Below are positions 8,846 through 16,808 of a DNA stretch of 64,000 nt, piece by piece. The position numbers were made by a program, and so were the translations under genes. Under the pieces are notes generated by a model. The model made no database searches. It saw nothing but the letters and a program-made list of their open reading frames with translations, and had not been told where the DNA came from. Numbering within the stretch: position 1 is the stretch's first letter; every line of letters begins with the position of its first letter. The stretch is from Candidatus Nanohaloarchaea archaeon (GTDB lineage: Archaea; Nanohalarchaeota; Nanosalinia; Nanosalinales; Nanosalinaceae), in assembly GCA_014297435.1 (NCBI GenBank), contig JACOQA010000002.1, forward strand, positions 62,001 through 126,000. Reading direction: 5' to 3'.

Positions 8846-9868
8846 CTAAATTCTTTTACCCTCAACGGCAATCAACAGATTCTCGCCTTTTTCAACCTGA
8901 AAACTTCGGTCAAACTCTTCAAGAATATCTATAGAGCTCTTCAGATGGCTTGTCATCGACCTAACTTTTATTTCTCCGCCAAAAAGACCAAGATAAAGCA
9001 TTAGCTGATCAGCCATGTGTTCATCGACCGCTGCATCAGAGGAATGAAACTTCTTAAACCCCCGAACAGCTTCATTCGCAACTTCTTCACTCCTCTTTCC
9101 CTTTTCCCCCAAAACATCAAATCCGGCTACGGAGTTCTCGTAAACAGCTTTAACCACTAAAGTAGAACCTGTGGAACTGGTTTTCCTGTAACTTACGTTT
9201 TTCTCGACAGGTTTCGACATATGCGAATTCTTCAGTATTCTTTCGGCCTCATCTGCCTGCCTGTCCGCAACATTCTGCGATTCCAGGTCCTTAGACGCTT
9301 TCGAGTAAACCTCGAACCTTTCGAGTTCACCTCTCTCCTTTAATTCTATAGGCTCGAATTCACTGCTTTCAACCGTCAAATTGGCTTCTCCGTTGCCTGA
9401 AGGATAGTAACCGGTCTTTTCCAGATCTACTGAGGCTTTTAAACCAAATTTCTCCAGTAAAGGAAGCTTAATTTGTTTCAAGTAATCAATAGGCGGAGAC
9501 CATTTCACGTCCGTACCGCCTTTCCCGGTTAAACGGAAAGACCCGGAAAACCGTGTTCCGATAGGTATTACGGTGTCAAAAAGCAAAGTGATTGATCCTG
9601 CAGTCCCTATATTTGAAGTGAAAGATTCATTTCTTAGCTCCTGAGGCTTGAACACAAGTGAATCGGAGCCTAGTTCTGCACCTTCAACCTCTGCATTAGA
9701 AAGTCTTTGGACGGCCTTAACGCACTCTAGGTGCTGGTTTTTCAGCCCCGGATTCGACCTTGAACCCCTGATATTCTCCATCCGGAAAGCCTTGTTTTCT
9801 ACCGCGGAAAGTGTTAAAGCAGTTCTCAGGACTTGGCCGCCACCGTTTTCACCGTTTATCTCGATCAT
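8846..9868 (-). CDS. rtcA: RNA 3'-terminal phosphate cyclase
   Basis: RtcA converts RNA 3'-phosphate ends to 2',3'-cyclic phosphates using ATP. The protein is 340 residues from ATG 9868 (MIEINGENGGGQVLRTALTLS), the normal length. The ORF track adds 46 Ser-rich residues that are only the antisense of the neighbouring gene. The family's N-terminal GGGQVLRTALTLS and the C-terminal catalytic His in DEHMADQLM are present. A CTTTAA-type TATA element lies 20-25 bases upstream in the 43-base divergent gap shared with the deacylase gene, consistent with leaderless transcription. Confidence 0.95.
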   Translation of the reverse strand: MIEINGENGGGQVLRTALTLSAVENKAFRMENIRGSRSNPGLKNQHLECVKAVQRLSNAEVEGAELGSDSLVFKPQELRNESFTSNIGTAGSITLLFDTVIPIGTRFSGSFRLTGKGGTDVKWSPPIDYLKQIKLPLLEKFGLKASVDLEKTGYYPSGNGEANLTVESSEFEPIELKERGELERFEVYSKASKDLESQNVADRQADEAERILKNSHMSKPVEKNVSYRKTSSTGSTLVVKAVYENSVAGFDVLGEKGKRSEEVANEAVRGFKKFHSSDAAVDEHMADQLMLYLGLFGGEIKVRSMTSHLKSSIDILEEFDRSFQVEKGENLLIAVEGKRI

Positions 9869-9911
9869 GATATAGGTTGATGGCTTAAAGCTTTGAACCA
9901 GTTTCGGTTCT

Positions 9912-10433
9912 ATGGGCGACAAGTACTTCGACCTAGACCGAGATGAGCTTCTTGAGATGCTGGATTTTCTTGAAGAGGATGTCGAAAACGTCAGAAGGGT
10001 CGCCAAATTTATCGAGGAAAAAGATATCGACGCAGAGTTCCTTTTCCATGGAAAAAGCGAGTCAGCAAAGGATTCAGCGGAGAAAACAGATCTCGACCTT
10101 GATCAGATCGTGAAGACCCTGGTTTTCAAGACAGGGAACGACTTCGTTGCGGTTCTGTGCCCGGGCGACAGCAGAGTTTCCGAGCAGAGCCTGGAGGATT
10201 TGACAGGTTCGAAGGTCAGGATGGCAAAACCTTCGGAAGTGGAAAACCATACCGGTTATATTGTCGGAGGTGTTTCACCTTTCGATCTTGATATCGATGT
10301 TTTCATGGATATCTCGATACCTGAAAAGGACTTGGTACGCCCTGCCGCGGGCTCCAGGGTTGTTGGAGTTGAGCTTGAACCAGAAGAACTTGTTAGAGCT
10401 TTAAACCCTTCAATCGAGGATATATGCAGATAG
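9912..10433 (+). CDS. YbaK/ProX-type aminoacyl-tRNA deacylase
   Basis: A 173-residue protein with the YbaK/EbsC fold, which clears mischarged tRNAs in trans. The conserved catalytic-type lysine is in VKTLVFKTGND and the family's VGGVSPFDLD loop, equivalent to GGxSPxG, follows. An extra helical N-terminus of about 45 residues precedes the domain. The tRNA specificity cannot be told from sequence. It is divergent from rtcA, with TTAAAG about 25 bases before the ATG. The next gene follows after 29 bases with an SD-like GGTGG and is probably cotranscribed. Confidence 0.85.
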   Translation: MGDKYFDLDRDELLEMLDFLEEDVENVRRVAKFIEEKDIDAEFLFHGKSESAKDSAEKTDLDLDQIVKTLVFKTGNDFVAVLCPGDSRVSEQSLEDLTGSKVRMAKPSEVENHTGYIVGGVSPFDLDIDVFMDISIPEKDLVRPAAGSRVVGVELEPEELVRALNPSIEDICR

Positions 10434-10462
10434 AAGAGTTGAGTTGTAAAGGTGGAACATAG

Positions 10463-11302
10463 ATGACCGGACGAAACCAAGTAGAAAGACAGCTGCAGGA
10501 AAGTGTGTTGGATCGCACAGGAGAACTGTGCTTCTATGCTTCAGAGGCGGAGAGAGCGCTGGACAGGTATCTTAAGACCAGAAAGCAGCCGTACGGAAGG
10601 ACAGCGCACGAAATGCTGGGGAAAACCGATGACCTGCTTTTCTACGCCGATAACCTGATGATCGAGGCAGAGGAACGAGACGGTGTGACCCTGATAGAGC
10701 CCTTCACTAGCGAACTGCCTTCGAACAGGGAGTTAAGATACATGCATGAAAGCGATGAGCTCGAAGGCGTCGTAACCCAGCTACTTGAAAGCATCAAGGA
10801 GGAATCGGAGGAACTCTATATGAAGGCTGTAAGCATTCCCTCTTACAGAGACCTAAGGAGACAGATCGATGCAGAGCAGCAGCGCGAAGAGCGGAGGGAG
10901 ATAGAGGAAGAGATGCTGGGGACGGCCCGAGAACTCAGGTTCTACAACAGCATACTTGAACACATATCCAGGACATCAAACAGCTTCAACATCGAGGCCG
11001 CGCTCGAGGAGGCCGAGAGGAACACAGAAAAAGGCTGGCAAGCCTACAAGAAGGGTATAGGACATTTCAGCGATCTTTCGGATTACAGAAGAAGGAACAA
11101 CCTAGAAGCCGGTAACAGATTCGTCAACCCGGATAAAGCAGGAAGCCCAAGCAACGCCGAGAACATAGAGAAAAGATCCGAAAGTTTCGGAGAGCAAGAA
11201 CTTTCAAGACAGATGGAAGAGTTCTTCGATACACTTAAACGGTCTGAAAACCTGATAAGCACCAACCCTCTGGACAAGCTGGATGACTCCGAAATTCTGT
11301 AG
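10463..11302 (+). CDS. Hypothetical helical coiled-coil protein
   Basis: This 279-residue protein is unrecognised. It is very rich in Glu/Arg/Gln/Leu and predicted almost fully helical, with long coiled-coil stretches (for example QQREERREIEEEMLGTA). Two segments look alike, RTGELCFYASEAERAL and GTARELRFYNSILEHI, suggesting an internal repeat of a helical hairpin. The SD-like GGTGG seven bases before ATG 10463 fits an internal operon gene behind the YbaK-like gene. It has no signal peptide or membrane helix. Confidence 0.65.
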   Translation: MTGRNQVERQLQESVLDRTGELCFYASEAERALDRYLKTRKQPYGRTAHEMLGKTDDLLFYADNLMIEAEERDGVTLIEPFTSELPSNRELRYMHESDELEGVVTQLLESIKEESEELYMKAVSIPSYRDLRRQIDAEQQREERREIEEEMLGTARELRFYNSILEHISRTSNSFNIEAALEEAERNTEKGWQAYKKGIGHFSDLSDYRRRNNLEAGNRFVNPDKAGSPSNAENIEKRSESFGEQELSRQMEEFFDTLKRSENLISTNPLDKLDDSEIL

Positions 11303-11343
11303 AACCGCCAACAGTTTTAACCCTTAGACCCGCACAGCAAGTT

Positions 11344-12366
11344 ATGGACACCGAGGAGCGCAAACAACTGGTCCTGAGAAATACTACCGAAATCGTTACA
11401 GAAGAAGAACTTGACGAAGTTCTGGAAAAAGATAGTCCAACCACTTATGTAGGCTATGAGACCTCGGGTCCTGTACACCTCGGACACTGGGCATCCATAA
11501 GAAAACTGAACGATCTTCAAAAGGCAGGTTTCGACCTCAAAGTTCTCTTCGCAGATCTTCACACATACTTGAACAAGAAAGGCGAGGAGGAGTGGATCCA
11601 GACCATGACTGAGTACTGGGAAGCCACGTTCAAGGCCACAGGGCTTGACGCAGAGTTCGTCCGTGGCAGAGAGTTCCAGGAAGAGACAGAATACTTCCAT
11701 GACGTCCTCGAAATGTCGAAAGAAACCACGATTAACAGAGGGCAGCGTTCGATGGCGGAAGTTGCTTCAGGCGAAGAAGACAGCCAAAGCATTTCACAGA
11801 TCGTTTACCCGTTGATGCAAGCACTGGATATCGAATATCTTGATGTCGATCTATCTATGGGTGCGACCGATCAGAGAAAGATCCACATGCTAGCCAGGGA
11901 AGCACTGCCAAAAGTCGGTTACGACAAGCCGGCATGCCTGCACCACCCGCTGGTCGTGTCTCTACAGGGAACCGAGAAGATGAGTAGCTCTAAGCCAGGC
12001 ACCATGTTCCCTCTACATGCCTCCGAGGAAACAGTGAAGGAAAGGATCAAGGACGCCTACTGTCCTCAAGGCGAAATCGAGGACAACCCGGTAATCCAGA
12101 TCACACAGTTCCATATCTTCGGCGACGACGAAGAACTTGAGATAGAAAGACCGGAAGAGTACGGCGGAAACATCCACTACTCGAACCAGGAAGAGCTTGA
12201 GGAAGACTTCGAATCCGGCGAACTACACCCACAGGACCTGAAAAACTCGGTTGCCGACCACATCGCCGAGAAACTGGAACCGGTAAGGCAGAAGTTCAAA
12301 GATAATCCAGAGCTTCTGGACTGTCTGGAGGAGATCGGGCACGAGAAGCCGGATTACGTCAAATAG
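11344..12366 (+). CDS. tyrS: Tyrosyl-tRNA synthetase
   Basis: This class I synthetase charges tRNA-Tyr. The 340-residue length is typical of compact archaeal TyrRS. The HIGH-type motif is in SGPVHLGHWAS, the KMSKS-type loop is EKMSSSKPGT, and the tyrosine-pocket segment YVGYET is intact. A TATA-like gttttaacc lies about 28 bases before ATG 11344, so the gene is probably leaderless and separate from the upstream gene. The stop is TAG, one of several here showing that TAG is a normal terminator in this genome. Confidence 0.95.
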   Translation: MDTEERKQLVLRNTTEIVTEEELDEVLEKDSPTTYVGYETSGPVHLGHWASIRKLNDLQKAGFDLKVLFADLHTYLNKKGEEEWIQTMTEYWEATFKATGLDAEFVRGREFQEETEYFHDVLEMSKETTINRGQRSMAEVASGEEDSQSISQIVYPLMQALDIEYLDVDLSMGATDQRKIHMLAREALPKVGYDKPACLHHPLVVSLQGTEKMSSSKPGTMFPLHASEETVKERIKDAYCPQGEIEDNPVIQITQFHIFGDDEELEIERPEEYGGNIHYSNQEELEEDFESGELHPQDLKNSVADHIAEKLEPVRQKFKDNPELLDCLEEIGHEKPDYVK

Positions 12367-12372
12367 TCCGGT

Positions 12373-12435
12373 TTTTCTCCTATTTTTGAAAAGGGATGTT
12401 CTCCCGAGGACTCAGTTAGAAAAAATAGGAGAAAA
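12373..12435. terminator. Bidirectional terminator-like inverted repeat
   Basis: A perfect 15-base inverted repeat, TTTTCTCCTATTTTT (12373-12387) and AAAAATAGGAGAAAA (12421-12435), lies between the converging tyrS and 12447 genes. The 33-base loop contains a small GGGA/TCCC hairpin. Each transcript would read a stem ending in or flanked by U-rich sequence, so it could stop transcription from both sides. Confidence 0.5.
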
Positions 12436-12446
12436 TATCGAAAATA

Positions 12447-13016
12447 TTACTGATTTTCCTGATACTCTTCAACTGCTTCTTCTAACATTTGCTTATTTTC
12501 TTCAAACAAATCATCAGCATTTTTCTTTGATTCTGCTCTTTGAGATTCATAGTTAACTAGATTCAATAAGCCCTGTGAATCTTCGTCCCCCATCAGTGCT
12601 TCAGCATAGTTGTCCGATCTTTGTTCTGATGAAAAGATGACATCGTGAATGGCACCATCACTTTGCTCGTAGATAGTGGCTATTGAATCCACAACAGCTC
12701 TACCCACACTTCTCCATTTATCTAGGGAATTATCTTGTGCATTCTCAACAGCGTTTGCGAAATGGACTGCGCCTCCATATACTGCTGAAGCTCCGTCTAC
12801 CAGGCTGTGTTCTCCTTCTCCCTCAGCAACATCGTTCGCCACCTCATATAGTCTTTCAACATCTTCTATCTCGACACCCGGAGTCATGTCCGAGGCGAAT
12901 TTCACAGTATCAAATCCGTACTCGAAGTGACCTTCGGTTTTCTCGGAAACTCCTGCGCCTTGTTCCAAAGCCTCATCAAGATGTTGTTCGACCGTTTGTT
13001 GAAGTTCGTCTTTCAT
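12447..13016 (-). CDS. Hypothetical acidic protein
   Basis: A 189-residue unrecognised protein, strongly acidic and predicted mostly helical, with an Ala/Val/Gly-rich centre (VDGASAVYGGAVHFANAV) and a Glu-rich C-terminal coiled coil. It has no signal peptide. A TATA box (atttataagt on the minus strand) sits about 27 bases before ATG 13016, giving a leaderless start. It converges on tyrS across the inverted repeat. Confidence 0.65.
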   Translation of the reverse strand: MKDELQQTVEQHLDEALEQGAGVSEKTEGHFEYGFDTVKFASDMTPGVEIEDVERLYEVANDVAEGEGEHSLVDGASAVYGGAVHFANAVENAQDNSLDKWRSVGRAVVDSIATIYEQSDGAIHDVIFSSEQRSDNYAEALMGDEDSQGLLNLVNYESQRAESKKNADDLFEENKQMLEEAVEEYQENQ

Positions 13017-13144
13017 ATGTAGTTATTTAAATCGAATACTTATAAATGTTACTGTGTAGTAGTTACACTTTTTTGTTGGATTTAGGGACCCATCAACATT
13101 AACTTAACTTCTAAAACTAGAATCTATACGTGATCCACGAATGA

Positions 13145-13154
13145 AGGGTGGACG
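13145..13154 (+). promoter_or_regulatory. AGGGTGGACG box upstream of serS
   Basis: AGGGTGGACG is one of only three copies I found; the others start the structured leaders near 15.34 and 25.17 kb on the minus strand. Here it lies 72 bases before the serS start, in a 210-base intergenic region. AT-rich ttaactta lies about 42 bases upstream, the same TATA-to-box distance as at the other two copies, which would put the box about 17 bases into a transcript. A short TCCAC/GTGGA hairpin precedes it. Nothing else is evident in 13017-13226. Confidence 0.4.
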
Positions 13155-13226
13155 TTTTTCCAACAAAAGGTAGAATCGAAGCTGTAAAACCTGTTCTAGA
13201 AAAAGCTTTCTTCACAAGTGGTCTGT

Positions 13227-14495
13227 ATGCTTGATATCGAACTTTTCCGAAACAATCCCGAGAAGATTAAGGAGTCGGAGAAACGCCGCGACAAAGAACC
13301 TTCAAAGGTAGATAAGGTTGTAAAGACCGATGAGGAATGGCGTGAAAAGCTCCAGGAACTCGATAAGTTAAGACAGGAAAGAAATACTGTAGGCGATGAA
13401 ATAGCTTCGCTTAAACAAGAGGGTGAGGAAGCTTCCGAGAAGATCGAAAGAATGCAGGAAGTGAAAGAGAAGATATCTGAATTGGAGGAAGAAGTTGAAG
13501 ATCTCAAAGAGGAAAGAGATGAACTTCGTTACGAAATCGGTAATATCCTCCATGAATCCGTTCCTAAAGGCATGGATGAAGAAGATAACGTAGAGGAGAG
13601 AACTTGGGAGCCTGAGAATGGGAAGGACGAGGATTCCAGACTGGCAGCCGATATTATCGAAGAAAACGATTTAGTTGAGACAGAGAAGGCTGCAGAACTG
13701 GCAGGAGAAAGAGCTTACTACCTGAAAAAAGACTTGTTCCGCTTGAACCAGGCCTTGATCCAGTTCTCGATGGACCTTTTGAGCGAGAAAGGTTTCACAC
13801 CGATGCAGACACCTTACATGCTAAAGCACGAGCCTATGGCGGCAGCAGCCGAGCTCGAGGACTTTGAAGAACAGCTATACAAGATAGAAGATGAGGACAA
13901 GTACCTTATCGCTACTTCCGAACAGACCTTGGCTACTTTCCATAAGGACGATATCCTGCTTCCTGACGAGTTTCCGAAAAAGTACGCAGGATTTTCAACC
14001 AACTTCAGGCAGGAAGCCGGCAAACACGGACAACAAACCAGAGGCATCTGGAGAGTCCACCAATTCGAGAAAGTGGAGCAGTACATCTTCTGCAAACCCG
14101 AAAATTCGTGGGAGCTCCACGAGGAACTGCTTGATAACGCGGAAGAAGTTATGCAGGAGCTTGGACTTCCTTACCGCGTTGTGAACGTCTGTACTGGCGA
14201 TATGAATGATAATGCCGCGAAGAAGTACGATATCGAGGTCTGGAGACCTCCAATCGGCGAGTACGGAGAGGTCGTCTCGTGCTCTAACTGTACCGACTTC
14301 CAAGCCAGAAAAGTAAACGTCAGGATTCGCGGAAGCGATGAAAATCATGTAGCACATACATTAAACGCTACAGCAGTCGCAACCTCAAGGATCATGACAG
14401 CAATTATAGAGAACAATCAGGAAGAGGAAGGAGTAAGAATTCCTGAACCGCTCCAAAACTACATGGGCGGACAAAAGTACATAGAGACAGTTTAG
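13227..14495 (+). CDS. serS: Seryl-tRNA synthetase (bacterial/haloarchaeal type)
   Basis: This class II synthetase loads serine onto tRNA-Ser. The protein is 422 residues from ATG 13227 (MLDIELFRNNPEKIKES); the GTG at 13218 on the track would add three residues with no support. Residues 1-110 form the long antiparallel coiled-coil arm that grips tRNA-Ser. The catalytic core follows with motif 2 NFRQEAGKHGQQTRGIWRVHQF and motif 3 around NATAVATSRIMTAI. It is the common form, not the rare methanogen form. Its last four bases overlap the converging gene at 14492. Confidence 0.95.
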   Translation: MLDIELFRNNPEKIKESEKRRDKEPSKVDKVVKTDEEWREKLQELDKLRQERNTVGDEIASLKQEGEEASEKIERMQEVKEKISELEEEVEDLKEERDELRYEIGNILHESVPKGMDEEDNVEERTWEPENGKDEDSRLAADIIEENDLVETEKAAELAGERAYYLKKDLFRLNQALIQFSMDLLSEKGFTPMQTPYMLKHEPMAAAAELEDFEEQLYKIEDEDKYLIATSEQTLATFHKDDILLPDEFPKKYAGFSTNFRQEAGKHGQQTRGIWRVHQFEKVEQYIFCKPENSWELHEELLDNAEEVMQELGLPYRVVNVCTGDMNDNAAKKYDIEVWRPPIGEYGEVVSCSNCTDFQARKVNVRIRGSDENHVAHTLNATAVATSRIMTAIIENNQEEEGVRIPEPLQNYMGGQKYIETV

Positions 14496-14779
14496 GCGCT
14501 GTGGGAGATTTCTCCGACCTTGCAATCCTCCTCTATCTTTTCTCCACCACAGCTTTCGTTTTCCGGAGCCGAAAGCAAAGCCATCAACTGAGTGTCCCTC
14601 AAACCTTTACCAGAGGAATTTTCTAGAGCATTCATAACGTCTTCTCTAAGATCCATCTCTTCATAATGTTCTGTATAGAAATCCTTCATCCCTTCTAGTT
14701 CTCTTCCGGTGTATTGACCTGTTTGACTTAGCTTCTGACTGAAAACATCGTAGGTCTCTATCTCGAAGTATTGGGACAT
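14492..14779 (-). CDS. Hypothetical small acidic protein
   Basis: This 95-residue protein is unrecognised and predicted helical, with two cysteines near its end (NESCGGEKIEEDCKVG). A TATA box (ctcttataaatc on the minus strand) about 29 bases before ATG 14779 supports a leaderless start. Its 3' end overlaps serS by four bases tail to tail. It follows the gene at 14822 but probably has its own promoter. Confidence 0.55.
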   Translation of the reverse strand: MSQYFEIETYDVFSQKLSQTGQYTGRELEGMKDFYTEHYEEMDLREDVMNALENSSGKGLRDTQLMALLSAPENESCGGEKIEEDCKVGEISHSA

Positions 14780-14821
14780 GCTAACGTACCTGCTTCAATC
14801 TGAAGATTTATAAGAGATTGA

Positions 14822-15112
14822 CTAGTTTCCATCGCCGAACTCCCCCAGAGGGATCTCTGATGAGCCAAGATAATCAAAGGAATGTTCGTAATTCAGACCT
14901 CCATCAGCGACAGTTTCCTGATTTTCCTCTTCAAGCATCTCTGACTGGAAACCGTCCATCCCAAGCTGCTCGATATAATCCGGATCTTCGATTCCATAAG
15001 CTTCATCGCCCTCAACCATCAAATCGTCCTCTTTACTGGATTCGATATAGCCTTCAGGGTCTTGAACGATTGGAACTTCCGGATCTCTTCCTATCCTAGG
15101 ACAGTAATCCAT
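14822..15112 (-). CDS. Hypothetical small acidic protein behind a structured leader
   Basis: A 96-residue, extremely acidic protein with no recognised family and no membrane helix (DYCPRIGRDPEVPIVQDPEGY at the start). Translation probably uses an SD (GGAGAGG) eight bases before ATG 15112, unlike the leaderless neighbours. This fits the long leader (about 245 bases) predicted upstream, which contains a CA-rich tract and hairpins shared with the leader of the gene at 24879. Confidence 0.55.
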   Translation of the reverse strand: MDYCPRIGRDPEVPIVQDPEGYIESSKEDDLMVEGDEAYGIEDPDYIEQLGMDGFQSEMLEEENQETVADGGLNYEHSFDYLGSSEIPLGEFGDGN

Positions 15113-15159
15113 TATAAACCCTCTCCAGATGTTTTTTCAGGTTTTGCGATGCGGCACCG

Positions 15160-15358
15160 TATTGTTGTGTGGTTGTGTGTTGTCATATCGAGTAGAACCT
15201 CGAAAAGAGAATTATTGGTTTAATGCAGCACTGCCACATTCACTGCGGCAGCGGAGAACATTTTAATTGAATGTTTAATTGAGGAGATCTGAGAAAACTT
15301 AGAGCAGAAGCTTCCGGGACTCAAGCACAAAACGTCCACCCTTGATTCCGCTCATATC
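15160..15358 (-). ncRNA. Structured leader or small RNA, copy 1 (AGGGTGGACG box, CA-rich tail)
   Basis: Read on the minus strand, a TATA box (aactatata, centre about 15384) predicts a start near 15358. AGGGTGGACG follows at 15342-15333, then GAGTCCCGGAAGCTT, TTTCTCAGATCTCCTCAATTAAA, hairpins (TCTAAG/CTCAGA, AACATT/AATGTT, CTGCC/GGCAG, TCGAG/CTCGA) and finally ATGACAACACACAACCACACAACA (ends 15160). Copy 2 near 25.0 kb shares the box, the middle motif and the CA tail in the same order. It may be a cis-acting leader of the 15112 gene or a free RNA. This is inference from sequence comparison by eye. Confidence 0.5.
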
Positions 15359-15400
15359 CTAACAAAGTTCAGAAGACAGTTATATAGTTTAGGACGGTTT

Positions 15401-16606
15401 CTACCAGACCATCAGTGAGTGCTCATCCCTTACAAGATCCTCATCCCATTTTTCAGGAACATTTTCAGGAACAAGTTTCCTGAGCTCCTCTTGATTCACT
15501 TCACCCAGAAGTCTTTTTCGCTCCTCTTTCATCTGTCCGGGTCTGTTTCTTATTGCGTCACGATCAGGCTCACCGTCAAAGCTTCCTCTAACGGCGTTAC
15601 CCAGTATGTGCGCCATGTCGTTGACGTCCTCGCCATTGATCCTCATGTCGTTATCGGAGTAAAGGATGAACTCGAGATCCGGATTAAATACGTATCTCCC
15701 GTCCCCGTCTGCCTCAACTAGGTATTCAGGAGCGCTCCTATCAATATGACCGAGCAAGCCAAGTCCATTGAGGGTTGCGGCGTGGCGACCCCACATCTCC
15801 GCGTCGTTCTTAGAGATACCCATACTATCAACAGGCTCTGACCATGAGTGAAGTATTCCAACATCAAGGTTCGATTTTTCATAACCTCTGTTTCTCGTTT
15901 TCGGTTCTTTGCTGTCTACCCATAATTGTTCAGGTCTTGTGAGACGTGTGAGTCCAGGATGTATTTGTCCTAATTCATCGTGTACGCCTTCGTCTCTATC
16001 GAGTGCTGTTCTCAGTCCTACTTCCTGTATCCAGCCTTGTTCTCCGTTTTCTATTTGACCGTTAGTGACGTCGTAGTTTCCTTCACCGAATACCTGTTGA
16101 AGGTTGGAAAGATCGCCGGCGTCTAGAGAGCTTCGGGTTATAAGGTCAGTATCATATGATCGGGCGACGCGTATTCCTATGTACTCATTGTCATCCGAAA
16201 CTGCGTATGCTGCACTTGGAGGCTGCTTTATTCCTTCAGGATCGAAATCTTCTCTAAAGAATATTTCAAACTCTTCATCCGGACCTTCTTCTGGCTCCAC
16301 CGCCAGTTTGACATCTAGCTCGTCTCTTTTTTCGTTGTATTCCTCCCAGAGCTGTTTCTGGTCTGGTTTCATCCGGGTACCTGTATTAGTGTTTCGCCCC
16401 ATGCTTCCTGAAGCCATGTATGAATTGCCCGAACGACCGCCATCGGATAGATCCTCTACAAGTTCATAAACAGGCTCGTGGACTATATCGAACATGTCTA
16501 GGACTGACTGCGGTTCGTCATCCACGTACACTTGGATGTCCTCAATGCGGCTTATATCGTAAGAATTCACTTCCCCCTCCCCGTCATAGCTACTGGCGAG
16601 TGACAC
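15401..16606 (-). CDS. Hypothetical acidic protein
   Basis: This 401-residue protein is unrecognised. It starts at GTG with an SD-like GGAAGTGAT four bases upstream. No signal peptide or membrane segment is visible, and it is acidic throughout. The C-terminal third (LNGLGLLGHIDRSAPEYLVE, FNPDLEFILYSDN, VNDMAHILGNAVRGSF) faintly recalls a kinase-like lobe, with an NP-D near where a metal loop would be, but this is too weak to assign. It is followed by the promoter of structured leader copy 1. Confidence 0.6.
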   Translation of the reverse strand: MSLASSYDGEGEVNSYDISRIEDIQVYVDDEPQSVLDMFDIVHEPVYELVEDLSDGGRSGNSYMASGSMGRNTNTGTRMKPDQKQLWEEYNEKRDELDVKLAVEPEEGPDEEFEIFFREDFDPEGIKQPPSAAYAVSDDNEYIGIRVARSYDTDLITRSSLDAGDLSNLQQVFGEGNYDVTNGQIENGEQGWIQEVGLRTALDRDEGVHDELGQIHPGLTRLTRPEQLWVDSKEPKTRNRGYEKSNLDVGILHSWSEPVDSMGISKNDAEMWGRHAATLNGLGLLGHIDRSAPEYLVEADGDGRYVFNPDLEFILYSDNDMRINGEDVNDMAHILGNAVRGSFDGEPDRDAIRNRPGQMKEERKRLLGEVNQEELRKLVPENVPEKWDEDLVRDEHSLMVW

Positions 16607-16808
16607 TTATATCACTTCCGGCATCTTCAGTATGGATTTCCAAAGACCTGATAGAAGACTGCGAGTTAACCTTGCAGAAAGCATCCACCTTTTATTGTGG
16701 TGTAGCGCATACTTTATAGCGTTCAAACTCAGAATTTATAAAAGGACGTGGAGTCAGCGCCTCTAAAACCAGTATGGATTTAAGTGAGTTCATGTCTCAT
16801 GGAAGGGT

